Positions 50,362 to 58,812 of a DNA stretch of 64,000 bases are shown here, piece after piece (position 1 is the first letter of the stretch; each line of letters starts with the position of its first letter). The notes beneath the pieces were generated by a model that saw nothing but the letters and a program-made list of their open reading frames with translations, searched no databases and was not told the DNA's origin. A program made the translations under genes and the position numbers. Origin of the DNA: Pseudofrankia nepalensis (GTDB lineage: Bacteria > Actinomycetota > Actinomycetes > Frankiales > Frankiaceae); NCBI RefSeq assembly GCF_016786305.1, contig NZ_JADWYV010000005.1; one strand, 5' to 3'.

Positions 50362-51342
50362 TCAGACGGTGACGACGATCTTTCCGATCTGGTTTCCCAG
50401 CTCGAGGTGCCGGTGCGCCTCGACGATGTCGTCGAGGCTGAACACGGTGTCGATGGTCGGGCGCAGCGCGCCGATGCGCAGACCGGCGCCCAGGAACGCC
50501 GCCATGCGGCGGACGACCGCGGGATCGAGGGTGTGTTCGAAGCTCATGTACCGATAGATCGTCAGCGGCGCGTTCATGGGCATCGACGCGGGTCGTGGGT
50601 CGAGCCAGCCGACGGTGATCAGAGTGCCGCCGAAGCGGGCCGCGGTGGCGAGCTCGGCGAGGCCGGGTCCCATGACGGCGTCGAGGATGATGTCGGCGCC
50701 GGCCCCACCCGTGTGGTCGCGGGTGGCCGCGACGACGTCGTCCTGGTCGGTGGCGAAGACGGCCGCGGCGCCCGCGGCCAGCAGGGCGTCCTTCTTCGCG
50801 GCGTGGCGGGTGACCGCGAGCGGAATGCCGCCGATCTGGTTGACGACCTGGATGGCGGCCAGGCCGACCGCGCTGGAAGCCGCGGTGATCAGGACCTGGT
50901 CGCCGGCCCGTGCGCCGGCCTTCTCGACGAGCGCGCCGTACGCGGTCGAGTAGGCCACCCACAGCGCCGCGGCGCTCGGGGCGTCCACTCCGGCGGGCCG
51001 GGGGAGGACCGCGCTGGACGGTACGACGGTGAACTCGGCGTACGTGCCGTTGACGTCCATGTCCGGCACGGCGGTGATGACCACCGGGTCACCGACGCTG
51101 ACTTTCTCGACGCCCGCGCCGATCGCGTCGACGACGCCGGTGCCCTCGCATCCAATGCGCGCACGCGGCAGCCGGATGGGCCGGGGGTAGGCACCCGCGC
51201 GCATCATCTGCTCGATGCGGTTGATGCCGATCGCCTCGATCCTGACCCGCACCTGTCCGGCGGCGGGCTCGGACACCGGCTCGTCGACGATGTGCAGCAC
51301 GTCGGGCGCGCCGGTCTCGTCAAAGACGACGACTCTGGGCAT
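50362..51342 (-). CDS. Zinc-independent alcohol dehydrogenase / NADPH:quinone oxidoreductase
   Basis: 326 residues from the ATG at 51342 with GAAGGAG upstream. The medium-chain dehydrogenase pattern: MPRVVVFDETGAPDVLHIV, VRVRIEAIGINRIE, GCEGTGVVDAIGAGVEKVSVG, then the nucleotide-binding LITAASSAVGLAAIQVVNQIGG and late LELGNQIGKIVVTV. The Cys/His ligands for catalytic and structural zinc are missing, so it belongs to the quinone-reductase side. It has a well-defined promoter with twin operators about 90-115 bp upstream, implying control by a dedicated repressor. The repressor gene is not obvious in the flanks; the next gene on the same strand is an MFS pump. Confidence 0.9.
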   Translation of the reverse strand: MPRVVVFDETGAPDVLHIVDEPVSEPAAGQVRVRIEAIGINRIEQMMRAGAYPRPIRLPRARIGCEGTGVVDAIGAGVEKVSVGDPVVITAVPDMDVNGTYAEFTVVPSSAVLPRPAGVDAPSAAALWVAYSTAYGALVEKAGARAGDQVLITAASSAVGLAAIQVVNQIGGIPLAVTRHAAKKDALLAAGAAAVFATDQDDVVAATRDHTGGAGADIILDAVMGPGLAELATAARFGGTLITVGWLDPRPASMPMNAPLTIYRYMSFEHTLDPAVVRRMAAFLGAGLRIGALRPTIDTVFSLDDIVEAHRHLELGNQIGKIVVTV

Positions 51343-51411
51343 GGCGGACTCCTTCGGAGCGCGAGAGAGGAGACGTCGTGACTGGCGCGGTCCAGTCGGA
51401 CTCCCGAAAAA

Positions 51412-51459
51412 CGGGACGACGTCCCGCTTGACGATACGGGACGATGTCCCGCTTAGCAA
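51412..51459 (-). promoter_or_regulatory. Promoter with two near-identical palindromic operators
   Basis: Two 15-bp dyads, CGGGACGACGTCCCG at 51412-51426 and CGGGACGATGTCCCG at 51437-51451, are spaced 25 bp centre to centre. On the minus strand TTGCTA (51454-51459) and TATCGT (51431-51436) are separated by exactly 17 bp, and the second dyad fills the spacer. This looks like a repressor-controlled sigma-70-type promoter for the dehydrogenase gene at 50362-51342. The two dyads differ at a single position, where the one in the spacer is imperfect. Confidence 0.75.
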
Positions 51460-51519
51460 CGTGGGGGTGAGGGAGTCCGGTAAGCGCTGGTGAACCAGTC
51501 GCCGAGCCCGCGCCGCGCC

Positions 51520-52827
51520 TCAGGCGAGCGGGCGCTCGCTGCGCGCGCCGTGGCGGGTCGCCGGTTTGGGGAGGTGGCGCGGGTCCGAACCGGCTGTGGC
51601 CGGTTCGAGGTCACTGGCGGGCGGAGGGCTCGAGCGACGGGGCAGCAGCAGCGGGCTGGCGAGGATGAGCAGTCCCGCGGCCGTGATCGCCGTGCGTGGA
51701 CTGGTGGCGTCGGCGAGCAGCCCGCCGAGCGCGCTGAGGATGGCGATCGCGGCGCTGCTGCTGATGGACCAGGCAGACAGGGTGCGGGCGAGGCGGTCCT
51801 TGGGGGTGTGCTCGAGTCGGTAGGTGGCGAGTACCGGGTTGTACAGGCTCATGCTGATGATGATCGCGAGCTCGACGGCTATCACGGTCGCGAGGCCGGT
51901 GGCCCCAGGACGGACGAAGGCGAGGCCGATCAGCCAGACCGCGCGCAGCGTGCCGACGGTGCGCAGGATCCGGTGAGGGCCGTACCGGGCCACGACACGG
52001 CTGGCAAGGCGTGAACCGATGAGCCCGCCGACGCAGGGGGCGGCGAAGGCGAGGCCATACTGCCAGGGCGGGAACCCGAGCTCGCGAAGCAGCAACACGG
52101 CCAACAGGGGCTCGGTGGCCATGATGAGCCCACCGACGAGCAGGTTGTTGAGATAGAGCGCTCGCAGGCCGGGGTGGGTCAGAATGTGCCGCCAGCCGTC
52201 GAGCAGCTCGCCGGCCCGGAGCCGGTTCCCGTCGGTTTCTCGCGGGCGCTCTTCTCCGCCACGGACGGCGATGATCCCCAACGCGGAGAGCAGGTAGCTG
52301 AGAGCGTCGGCCACCACGGTGGTGACCGGCCCGAACTGGGCGACCGCCGCCCCACCCAGCGGCGGCCCGACCGCGATGGAGCTCCACGTCGTCGACTCGA
52401 ACCGCGCGTTCGCCACCAGCAGGTCATCCGGCCGGACGAGGGACTTGAGGTAGGCACCGCTGGCCGCGCCGAAGGTGATCTTCGCGGTCGCGACCAGGGC
52501 GGAGACGGCGAGCAACTGGACGAAACCGAGCCGGCCGAGGGCATAGGCGACCGGGATCGTCATCAGGGCCGCGAACCGGGCCAGATCCATCGCGATCATC
52601 ACCGGCCGCTTGCGATGGAACTCCACCCACGGCCCGAGCGGCACCGCGATCAGCGCGCCGACCGCCGGTCCCACCGCGGACAGCGCGGACACCTGGGCGG
52701 GGCCGGCGTGCAGCACCAGCACCGCGATCAGCGGGAGCGCGCCGAACCCGAGCCCAGAGCCATAGGCGCTGACGGCGTACGCGGCCCACAGCCATCCGAA
52801 CCGCCGGCCCAGGGACCGTCTGGCCAC
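51520..52827 (-). CDS. MFS efflux transporter (macrolide/enterobactin exporter type)
   Basis: 435 residues from a GTG at 52827. About twelve membrane segments are present. FGWLWAAYAVSAYGSGLGFGALPLIAVLVLHAG (landmark) starts the chain, then VGPAVGALIAVPLGPWVEFHRKRPVMIAMDL is the motif A region, followed by GAASGAYLKSLVRPDDLLVANARFESTTWSS-type spacing and GYPPLGGAAVA-like motif C (VGPPLGGAAVAQFG), typical of the MFS_3/MdfA-like group that includes macrolide exporters and EntS. The last 40 residues are disordered. The dyad-rich region for the downstream dehydrogenase lies just after its stop. Confidence 0.87.
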   Translation of the reverse strand: MARRSLGRRFGWLWAAYAVSAYGSGLGFGALPLIAVLVLHAGPAQVSALSAVGPAVGALIAVPLGPWVEFHRKRPVMIAMDLARFAALMTIPVAYALGRLGFVQLLAVSALVATAKITFGAASGAYLKSLVRPDDLLVANARFESTTWSSIAVGPPLGGAAVAQFGPVTTVVADALSYLLSALGIIAVRGGEERPRETDGNRLRAGELLDGWRHILTHPGLRALYLNNLLVGGLIMATEPLLAVLLLRELGFPPWQYGLAFAAPCVGGLIGSRLASRVVARYGPHRILRTVGTLRAVWLIGLAFVRPGATGLATVIAVELAIIISMSLYNPVLATYRLEHTPKDRLARTLSAWSISSSAAIAILSALGGLLADATSPRTAITAAGLLILASPLLLPRRSSPPPASDLEPATAGSDPRHLPKPATRHGARSERPLA

Positions 52828-53057
52828 CAGCCTTCACGCCTTCCGCTTCCGACAGCCCGCCGTTGACCGCCTGGATCCAGGCAAACGGATCCATACGGGA
52901 GGTCCAGTGTGCTCGGGACCCTCGATCGCGGTGGGTCGCTGTAGCCGGCCGGGCCGGGGCCCGTGGCGTCGTCGCCGCGGCCCGGGCCGGCCCCCCCCGC
53001 CCCGGAGCCCCGCGCCCGGACCCCCCCGGGCGCGCCCCAGGCTCGCCCCCCGGGCCC

Positions 53058-53115
53058 GGGGGGGGGGGGGGCGGGGGGCGGGGGGGGGGGGGGGGGGGGG
53101 GCGGCGGGGGGGGGG
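53058..53115. repeat. Poly-G tract
   Basis: Nearly uninterrupted G for about 58 bases, including one run of 22 (53080-53101), flanked by runs of C. Such length is exceptional even in actinomycetes, so a sequencing or assembly artefact must be considered. Confidence 0.8.
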
Positions 53116-53206
53116 CCCCCCCGCCGCCGACCGTGAGCCCGGCGCCGGAACCCGCGGGGGCGCTCCCCTGGCTCGCGCCCGTGACCGGGGCTGGCGAGAA
53201 TGTTAC

Positions 53207-53221
53207 TGATAGTGATTGTCG
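53207..53221. promoter_or_regulatory. Fur/Zur-like site
   Basis: TGATAGTGATTGTCG matches 12 of 15 positions of the Fur-family consensus TGATAATNATTATCA, allowing the central base. It lies in a GC-poor patch with GTTAC direct repeats on both sides. It is 345 bp from the acyltransferase-3 start and could also serve the minus-strand MFS gene. Confidence 0.3.
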
Positions 53222-53565
53222 CGTTACGGTGATCTGGCGCATGCCGCGGCCGGGTGCGTTGCCGCCGCGGGGCCCCGGCGATCGGTCGCGGTGTCCGCTG
53301 GGAGCCGGGGCGCCACCGTCGCCACCGGCCTGGCGCGCGACCGCCGCATCGGCTGCTGCCGGCGACATCCGCGCGGACGGCGACAGATCGACCTGTGCCG
53401 GTGGGCGGGTGGCGATGTGCTCGATGAGGCGCGGCTGGGTCGCCCATGGCCGGCTCCGTGGCGGCGGCCGCCAGGTCCACCTGACAGGAAGCGCCAAGGT
53501 TGGCGGGATAGAAGCGTGCAAAAGGCCAGGTAACGGGCAGTCCGACAGTTCTGAGGGGAGTGCGC

Positions 53566-55017
53566 ATGGCTGAGCGCGAAGGCGACCCGGTACGCGGACC
53601 ACGCCGCGCCGACCTGGCGATACCGGCACACCCGGCGGCGGACCGCCGGACGGGCATCCTGCTGGCCGGCCCGGCGCCGCCGCGCCTCCCTGGCCAGGCA
53701 CCGCGCCTCCCCGGCCAGTCGTGGCCGGGCACTCGGCCGAACGGCCCTGACGGCCCGCCCGGTCCGCGCGAGCGAGCCGCCCGGGCGAGCGGGGCCCCGG
53801 AGCGCGGTGCCGCCAGGCCTGGCGGCTACAACCCGGCGCTGGACGGCATCCGGGCCCTCGCGGTGCTCTGCGTGCTCGTGTTCCACATGGACTCCCTGCC
53901 GGGCGGCTACCTGGGCGTCGACGTGTTCTTCGTGCTCAGCGGCTTCCTGATCACCGGGCAGCTGCTGGCTGAGTGGGACCGGACCGGTGCGGTGTCGCTG
54001 CGCCGGTTCTACCTCCGGCGCGCGTACCGGTTGCTGCCCGCGTTCTGGCTGCTGGCCCTCGTCGGCTTCACGGTGGTCGTCCTGCTGGGAGTCGGCACGG
54101 CGGGCGAGCGCGCCGAGTTCCTCGGCAGCCTGACCGCGTCGCTGCTCTATGTGAACAACTACGTCCAGGTGGTGCGCCAGAGCACGGGGGCCGGCTGGCT
54201 CGGGCATACCTGGTCGCTGTCGCTGGAGGAGCAGTTCTATCTGCTCTGGCCGCTGGTGCTGGTCGCGCTGTGCCGCCGGCCGCGGCTGGCCCGCCGGCTG
54301 CCGATGGTGCTGCTGGGCGGGGCGGCCGTCGTCGTGCTGTGGCGGATCGTGCTGATCGCGTCAGGAGCGTCGGCGACGCGCATGTACTTCGCCCTGGACA
54401 CCCGCGCGGACGCGCTGCTGGTCGGCTGCGCGCTGGCCGCCTGGCTGCGCGCGGCACGGCGCGGGCCGGCCGGCGAGAACGCCGCGGCGTTCGCCTGGCG
54501 GCGCCGGCTCGACCGCGTCACGCCCTTCCTGCCGGTGGCGGGTCCCGCCGCGCTCGCGCTGCTGGCGGTGGCGGCGATGACCGCGCCGAGTGGCTGGGGA
54601 CCACGGCCGACAGCGCTGTCCTACGGCGGCTACACCGTGGTCGCGCTGCTGGCCGGCGCCGTCGTGCTCGCCGTGGAGCAGGGGCGCGGGACGAACTGGC
54701 TGTTCCGCGCGCTCGCCGCCCCGCCGCTGGCCTGGCTCGGCCGGATCTCCTACGGCTTCTACCTCTGGCACTTCCCGGTGGTCGCGTACTGGGGCCGTGA
54801 CCTGACCGGCGAGTTCGGCCGGTGGCCCGCGATCCTGGCCGTCGGCGTCCTCTCGGTGGTCCTCGCGGCCGCGTCGTACTACCTGCTCGAACGGCCCGTC
54901 CTGCGGCGCCGGCCCGCCGACCCGCCACCTCGGCCACCCCGCGCGAGCCCGCCGCGTCGCCAGCCCGCGCTGGCGGCGGTCACGGGCGACGGCGGCGACC
55001 GCGGCTCCGAGGCGTAG
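53566..55017 (+). CDS. Acyltransferase 3 (OafA/YrhL-type) membrane protein
   Basis: 483 residues from the ATG at 53566, five bases after GAGGGGAG; a GTG at 53560 is the alternative. A disordered Pro/Arg/Gly N-terminus of about 85 residues precedes about ten membrane helices. Acyltransferase-3 signatures: YNPALDGIRALAVLCVLVFHM (landmark; the H-containing helix), GVDVFFVLSGFLITGQLL, RFYLRRAYRLLPAFW, WSLSLEEQFYLLWPL and GRISYGFYLWHFPVV. These enzymes O-acetylate extracellular polysaccharides, peptidoglycan or secreted products. No SGNH domain is fused. It precedes an iron-regulated ABC pair by about 160 bp but is probably separate from it, because the iron box lies between. Confidence 0.87.
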   Translation: MAEREGDPVRGPRRADLAIPAHPAADRRTGILLAGPAPPRLPGQAPRLPGQSWPGTRPNGPDGPPGPRERAARASGAPERGAARPGGYNPALDGIRALAVLCVLVFHMDSLPGGYLGVDVFFVLSGFLITGQLLAEWDRTGAVSLRRFYLRRAYRLLPAFWLLALVGFTVVVLLGVGTAGERAEFLGSLTASLLYVNNYVQVVRQSTGAGWLGHTWSLSLEEQFYLLWPLVLVALCRRPRLARRLPMVLLGGAAVVVLWRIVLIASGASATRMYFALDTRADALLVGCALAAWLRAARRGPAGENAAAFAWRRRLDRVTPFLPVAGPAALALLAVAAMTAPSGWGPRPTALSYGGYTVVALLAGAVVLAVEQGRGTNWLFRALAAPPLAWLGRISYGFYLWHFPVVAYWGRDLTGEFGRWPAILAVGVLSVVLAAASYYLLERPVLRRRPADPPPRPPRASPPRRQPALAAVTGDGGDRGSEA

Positions 55018-55052
55018 GTACGCGTGCGCGTCCGGATTCCGCGCACATGTCG

Positions 55053-55071
55053 TTAGGTATGCCTAACCTGT
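55053..55071 (+). promoter_or_regulatory. Iron box (IdeR/DmdR-type operator)
   Basis: TTAGGTATGCCTAACCTGT matches 14 of 19 positions of the actinobacterial iron-box consensus TTAGGTTAGGCTAACCTAA, including both outer half-sites (TTAGGT and CTAACCT). It lies 112 bp before the first ABC gene. Iron-loaded IdeR/DmdR would repress the operon, so expression is expected under iron limitation. Confidence 0.8.
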
Positions 55072-55182
55072 GCCATGACCCTGCTGTCCTGGTCAGGTGA
55101 GGAGTGATTCGGTGCGGCGGTTCGCCTGTCCGTCCGGTCGGGTGTTCCACGGGCCCGGCGTGGGCCCCGTGGGGTGTGCCTG

Positions 55183-56916
55183 ATGGCCGCCGACCTGGCG
55201 GTGGCTGATCTCGCCGAGCTGCGGCGGCCGGTGCGCGGACGCGTCACCGTGGCGGCCGGCCTGCAGGCGCTGGCCGCGGCGCTCGCGGTCACGCCGGCGG
55301 TCGTGCTGGTCGAGATCGCGCGCCGGCTGCTGAACGGATCGGGGCAGCCGGTGTGGCCGCTGGCGTGGGTGGCGGTCGGCCTGCTCGTGGCGCGGTTCGC
55401 GCTGTACGCGTCGGCGAGCCTGCTCAGCCATCTCGCCGACGCGGACCTCGCCTACCTGCTGCGCCGGCGCCTGACCGACCAGCTGAGCGCGCTGCCGCTG
55501 AGCTGGTTCGCCGGCGGGGTGTCGGCCCAGGTGCGCACCACGGCGCAGGACGACGTGGCGACGCTGCACCACGCGGTGGCGCACGCTCGCGGCGACCTGG
55601 CCGCGGCGGTGGCCGGCCCGGCGGTGGTGGTCGGCTACCTGCTCTGGGTCGACTGGTCCCTGGCCCTGGTGACGGTGGCGCTGGTCGGCGCGGCCCAGGC
55701 GATCCGCATGCGGCTCAAGGTCCGCGCGACCGACGAGGTGGGGCGCGTCGCGGCGGCGGGCGCCGAGCTGACGGCGGCCGTGCTCGAGACGGTGCGCGGC
55801 ATCAGCGTCGTCAAGGCCTTCGCGGGCGGCCGGGGAGCGCCCCGGTTCACCGCGGCCGCCGCCGAGTACGTCGACGCCGACGAGCGGGCACAGCGGATCT
55901 TCGTCCGCCCGCGCGCCGTGGCCCGGGCGACGGTCGCCCCGGCGACCGTCGTCTGCGCGGTCACCGCCGCCGGGACCGGACTGGTCGCGGCCGGGTGGAG
56001 CGACCCGGTGAACCTGGTGGCCTTCGCCCTGCTCGGCGTCGGGCTGTTCGAGCAGCTCACCCCGATCTACCTCGCCCAGGACCTGCGGGTCCGCTCCCGG
56101 ACGGCGGCCCGCCGCATCGGCGACCTGCTGCGGGAGCCCCGCCAGGCCACCGTCGAGCCCGCGCGGGCCCGCGCCGTGGGCGAGCCGCTGACGGTGGAGT
56201 TCGACGACGTCCACTTCGGCTACCAGGACGCGCACCGGGTCCTGCGCGGCGTCACCGCGACCCTGGCCCCGGGCACCGTGACGGCGCTGGTCGGGCCGTC
56301 CGGGGCGGGCAAGTCGACACTGGCCATGCTGCTGGCGCGCTTCGCCGACGTCGGCGAGGGCGCCATCCGGCTGGGCGGCGCCGATCTGCGTGACATCGAC
56401 CGGGACGACCTGTACCGCCACGTCGGGTTCCTGCTGCAGGACGTCGTCCTGCTGCGTCGTTCGATCCGCGACAACATCGCCCTGGCCGACCCGGCGGCGA
56501 CCGAGGACGCCGTGCGCGCCGCGGCCCGCGCGGCCGCCGTCGACGACCGGATCCTCGCCCTGCCACGGGGCTACGACTCGGTGGCCGGCGAGGACGCCCA
56601 CCTGTCCGGCGGGGAGGCGCAGCGGGTCGCGATCGCCCGCACCCTGCTCGCCGGGACGCCGATCGTGGTCCTCGACGAGGCCACCGCGTTCGCCGACCCC
56701 GACTCCGAGGCCGCGATCCAGGACGCGCTGGCGGCGCTCGCCGCCGGCCGCACCCTGCTCGTGATCGCGCATCGCCTGTACACGATCACCGAGGCCGACC
56801 AGATCCTGGTCCTCGACGACGGGCGCCTCGTCGAACGAGGCCGGCACGACGAACTGCTCGCCGCCGACGGGCGTTACGCCCAGCTCTGGCACGCCCAGCA
56901 GGGAGGCCGGCCATGA
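55183..56916 (+). CDS. ABC half-transporter, permease-ATPase fusion (IrtA/YbtP-like), iron-regulated
   Basis: 577 residues from the ATG at 55183; a GTG at 55174 is possible. Six membrane helices (about 15-300) form a type IV exporter-fold membrane domain. The ATPase has Walker A GPSGAGKST, a Q-loop in HVGFLLQDVVLLRRSI, signature LSGGEAQRVAI, Walker B PIVVLDEATAF and the H-loop in VIAHRLYTI. It overlaps the next ABC gene by 4 bp, so the two probably form a heterodimer. With the iron box upstream and this architecture, import of ferric siderophores (as by mycobacterial IrtAB or Yersinia YbtPQ) is the best guess; siderophore export is the alternative. No siderophore-interacting domain is fused. 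Confidence 0.88.
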   Translation: MAADLAVADLAELRRPVRGRVTVAAGLQALAAALAVTPAVVLVEIARRLLNGSGQPVWPLAWVAVGLLVARFALYASASLLSHLADADLAYLLRRRLTDQLSALPLSWFAGGVSAQVRTTAQDDVATLHHAVAHARGDLAAAVAGPAVVVGYLLWVDWSLALVTVALVGAAQAIRMRLKVRATDEVGRVAAAGAELTAAVLETVRGISVVKAFAGGRGAPRFTAAAAEYVDADERAQRIFVRPRAVARATVAPATVVCAVTAAGTGLVAAGWSDPVNLVAFALLGVGLFEQLTPIYLAQDLRVRSRTAARRIGDLLREPRQATVEPARARAVGEPLTVEFDDVHFGYQDAHRVLRGVTATLAPGTVTALVGPSGAGKSTLAMLLARFADVGEGAIRLGGADLRDIDRDDLYRHVGFLLQDVVLLRRSIRDNIALADPAATEDAVRAAARAAAVDDRILALPRGYDSVAGEDAHLSGGEAQRVAIARTLLAGTPIVVLDEATAFADPDSEAAIQDALAALAAGRTLLVIAHRLYTITEADQILVLDDGRLVERGRHDELLAADGRYAQLWHAQQGGRP

Positions 56917-58700
56917 CCGGCCGACTGGGTGCCCTCCTGCCCGCCGGCCAGCGCCGGCCGCTGGTCCGCTACCTGGCGGCGGTGGCCGGCTATGCCGTGG
57001 GCGAGGGCGTCGCCTTCGGGGTGCTCGTCCCGCTGCTGACCGCCCTGCTCGAGGGCCGCGCGGCCGACGCGGCGTGGTGGCTGATCCCGCTCACCGCCGC
57101 GGCGGGGGCGGGCTGGGTCGCGCACTACTACATGGGGTCGGGATCGCTGCGGCTGTCCTCGGCCTGGCGCGCGGACCTCTACGCCCGCGTCGGCGACCAG
57201 CTCCTGACCCTGCCGCTGGGCTGGTTCGACGGGCCGAGGGCCGGCCAGGTGCCGCAACTGATCATCGGTGACGTGACCCGGGTGGCCCACACGGTCTTCC
57301 TCGCCCAGGCCCTGATCAGCGCCGTCCTGACGCCGGCGACGATCGCGGTGTTCCTGCTCGGTTTCGACTGGCGGGTCGGGCTCGCCGCCCTGCTCGCCGT
57401 CCCGGTCGTGCTCGTCGCGCTCTCGGTCGGCCGGCGCCTGACCGAGCGCACCGAGGCGGCGCACCACGCGGCGACCGCCGAGGCCGGCAGCCGGCTGGTC
57501 GAGTTCGCCGGCGCCCAGCCGACCCTGCGCGCCACCGGCCAGACCGCCGCCGGCCGCGCGGCGCTCGACGAGGCGCTGGCCGGCCAGCACCGGGCGGCGC
57601 GGCGCGAGATCCTCGGCTCGCTGCCCGGCGAGTACCTCGGCGAGCTCGGCATCCAGCTCGCCTTCACCGCCCTGCTGCTCACCGGGCTTGGCCTGGCCAC
57701 CCACGACCAGCTCGGCCCGGCCCGGATGATCGCTCTCGTCGTCCTCGGGATCAGCCTGCTGCGCCCGCTCGACGCGATCGTCGGACTCGGCGGCGCGCTG
57801 CGGGCCACGCAGGCCTCCGCCCAGCGGATCGAGGAGCTCCTGGCGGTCGCGCCGCTCCCGGAGCCGGCGGCCGGACCCCGGATCGGCCACGCCGGAATCG
57901 AACTCGTCGACGCCCGCTTCGCCTACCCCGGCGGCCCCGAGGTGCTCACCGGAGTGACGCTGACGATCCCCGCCGGCCGCACCACGGCGCTCGTCGGCGC
58001 CTCCGGCTCGGGGAAGACCACCGTCACCAAGCTGATCGCCCGTTTCCACGACGTCGACTCCGGTTCGGTGCGCGTCGGCGGCGTCGACGTCCGCGAGCTC
58101 ACCAGCGGCGAGCTGCTCGGTCACCTCGCGCTCGTGTTCCAGGACGTCTACCTGTTCGACGGCACCGTCGAGGACAACATCCGCTTCGGCAACCCCGACG
58201 CCACGCCGGAGCAGGTGCGCGACGCCGCCCGCCGCGCCCAGGTGGACTCCATCGTCGCCCGGCTTCCGGACGGCTGGGCCAGCCGCGTCGGCGAAGGCGG
58301 CCGGCTGCTGTCCGGTGGCGAGCGCCAGCGCGTCGCCATCGCCCGTGCCCTGTGCAAGGACGCGCCCATCGTGCTCCTCGACGAGGCCACCGCCTCGCTC
58401 GACACCGAGAACGAGGCCGCCGTCCACGCGGCCCTGGCCGAGCTCGCCGCGCACCGCACCGTCCTGGTCATCGCGCACCGGCTGGACACGATCATCCGCG
58501 CCGACCAGATCGCCGTCCTCGACGGCGGCCGCGTCGTCGAGTGCGGCCCGCACGCCGAGCTGTTGGCCCGAGACGGGCGGTACGCCGCCTTCTGGCGGGA
58601 ACGCGGCCGTGCCCGCGGCTGGAGGCTGCTCGGCGGCGGGAAGGCGCCCGTCGGGAAGGAGCTCACCGGAAGGGAGCCCGCGCACCAGGCGAGCCCCTGA
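56913..58700 (+). CDS. ABC half-transporter, permease-ATPase fusion (IrtB/YbtQ-like)
   Basis: 595 residues; the ATG overlaps the preceding stop as ATGA. Membrane domain about 15-300 with GWFDGPRAGQVPQLIIGDVTRVAHT (landmark), typical of the YbtQ/IrtB side (WFD-x-G). The ATPase is complete: Walker A GASGSGKTT, Q-loop FQDVYLFDGTVEDNIRFG, signature LSGGERQRVAI, Walker B PIVLLDEATASLD and H-loop VIAHRLDTI. Both subunits of the pair keep consensus ATP sites. It should work as a heterodimer with the upstream protein under iron control. A disordered 35-residue tail follows. Transcription likely ends at the inverted repeat at 58725. Confidence 0.88.
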   Translation: MTGRLGALLPAGQRRPLVRYLAAVAGYAVGEGVAFGVLVPLLTALLEGRAADAAWWLIPLTAAAGAGWVAHYYMGSGSLRLSSAWRADLYARVGDQLLTLPLGWFDGPRAGQVPQLIIGDVTRVAHTVFLAQALISAVLTPATIAVFLLGFDWRVGLAALLAVPVVLVALSVGRRLTERTEAAHHAATAEAGSRLVEFAGAQPTLRATGQTAAGRAALDEALAGQHRAARREILGSLPGEYLGELGIQLAFTALLLTGLGLATHDQLGPARMIALVVLGISLLRPLDAIVGLGGALRATQASAQRIEELLAVAPLPEPAAGPRIGHAGIELVDARFAYPGGPEVLTGVTLTIPAGRTTALVGASGSGKTTVTKLIARFHDVDSGSVRVGGVDVRELTSGELLGHLALVFQDVYLFDGTVEDNIRFGNPDATPEQVRDAARRAQVDSIVARLPDGWASRVGEGGRLLSGGERQRVAIARALCKDAPIVLLDEATASLDTENEAAVHAALAELAAHRTVLVIAHRLDTIIRADQIAVLDGGRVVECGPHAELLARDGRYAAFWRERGRARGWRLLGGGKAPVGKELTGREPAHQASP

Positions 58701-58724
58701 GCCTTCACGTTCTCGGCGCCCGCC

Positions 58725-58774
58725 GACTTGTCCGCAGATTCGTGGGCCGCGGATCGCGTTTTGCCGGACAAGTC
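58725..58774. terminator. Inverted repeat between convergent ABC and expansin genes
   Basis: GACTTGTCCG (58725-58734) and CGGACAAGTC (58765-58774) are perfect 10-bp complements separated by 30 bases. The position between two convergent genes fits a bidirectional terminator, though the loop is long. Confidence 0.5.
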
Positions 58775-58812
58775 CGGGCGTGCCGGCTACCGCCGCTGGA
58801 TCCGGCCCGAGC

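Larger units (their letters stand above)
52828..53565. other. 738-bp gap with G-tract and AT-rich regulatory patch
   Basis: No gene supported. Left part: C/G-rich low-complexity sequence culminating in a poly-G tract (53058-53115). Middle: an AT-richer patch around 53195-53230. Right part: leader of the acyltransferase-3 gene with GAGGGGAG just before its start. Open frames that cross it consist of runs of Gly, Pro and Arg. Confidence 0.5.

Noticed and set aside
52424..53732. Long minus-strand frames through the poly-G region as a possible proline-rich protein
   Set aside because: They depend on the homopolymer tract, where frame is unreliable, and contain only Pro/Gly/Arg runs outside the overlap with the MFS gene.
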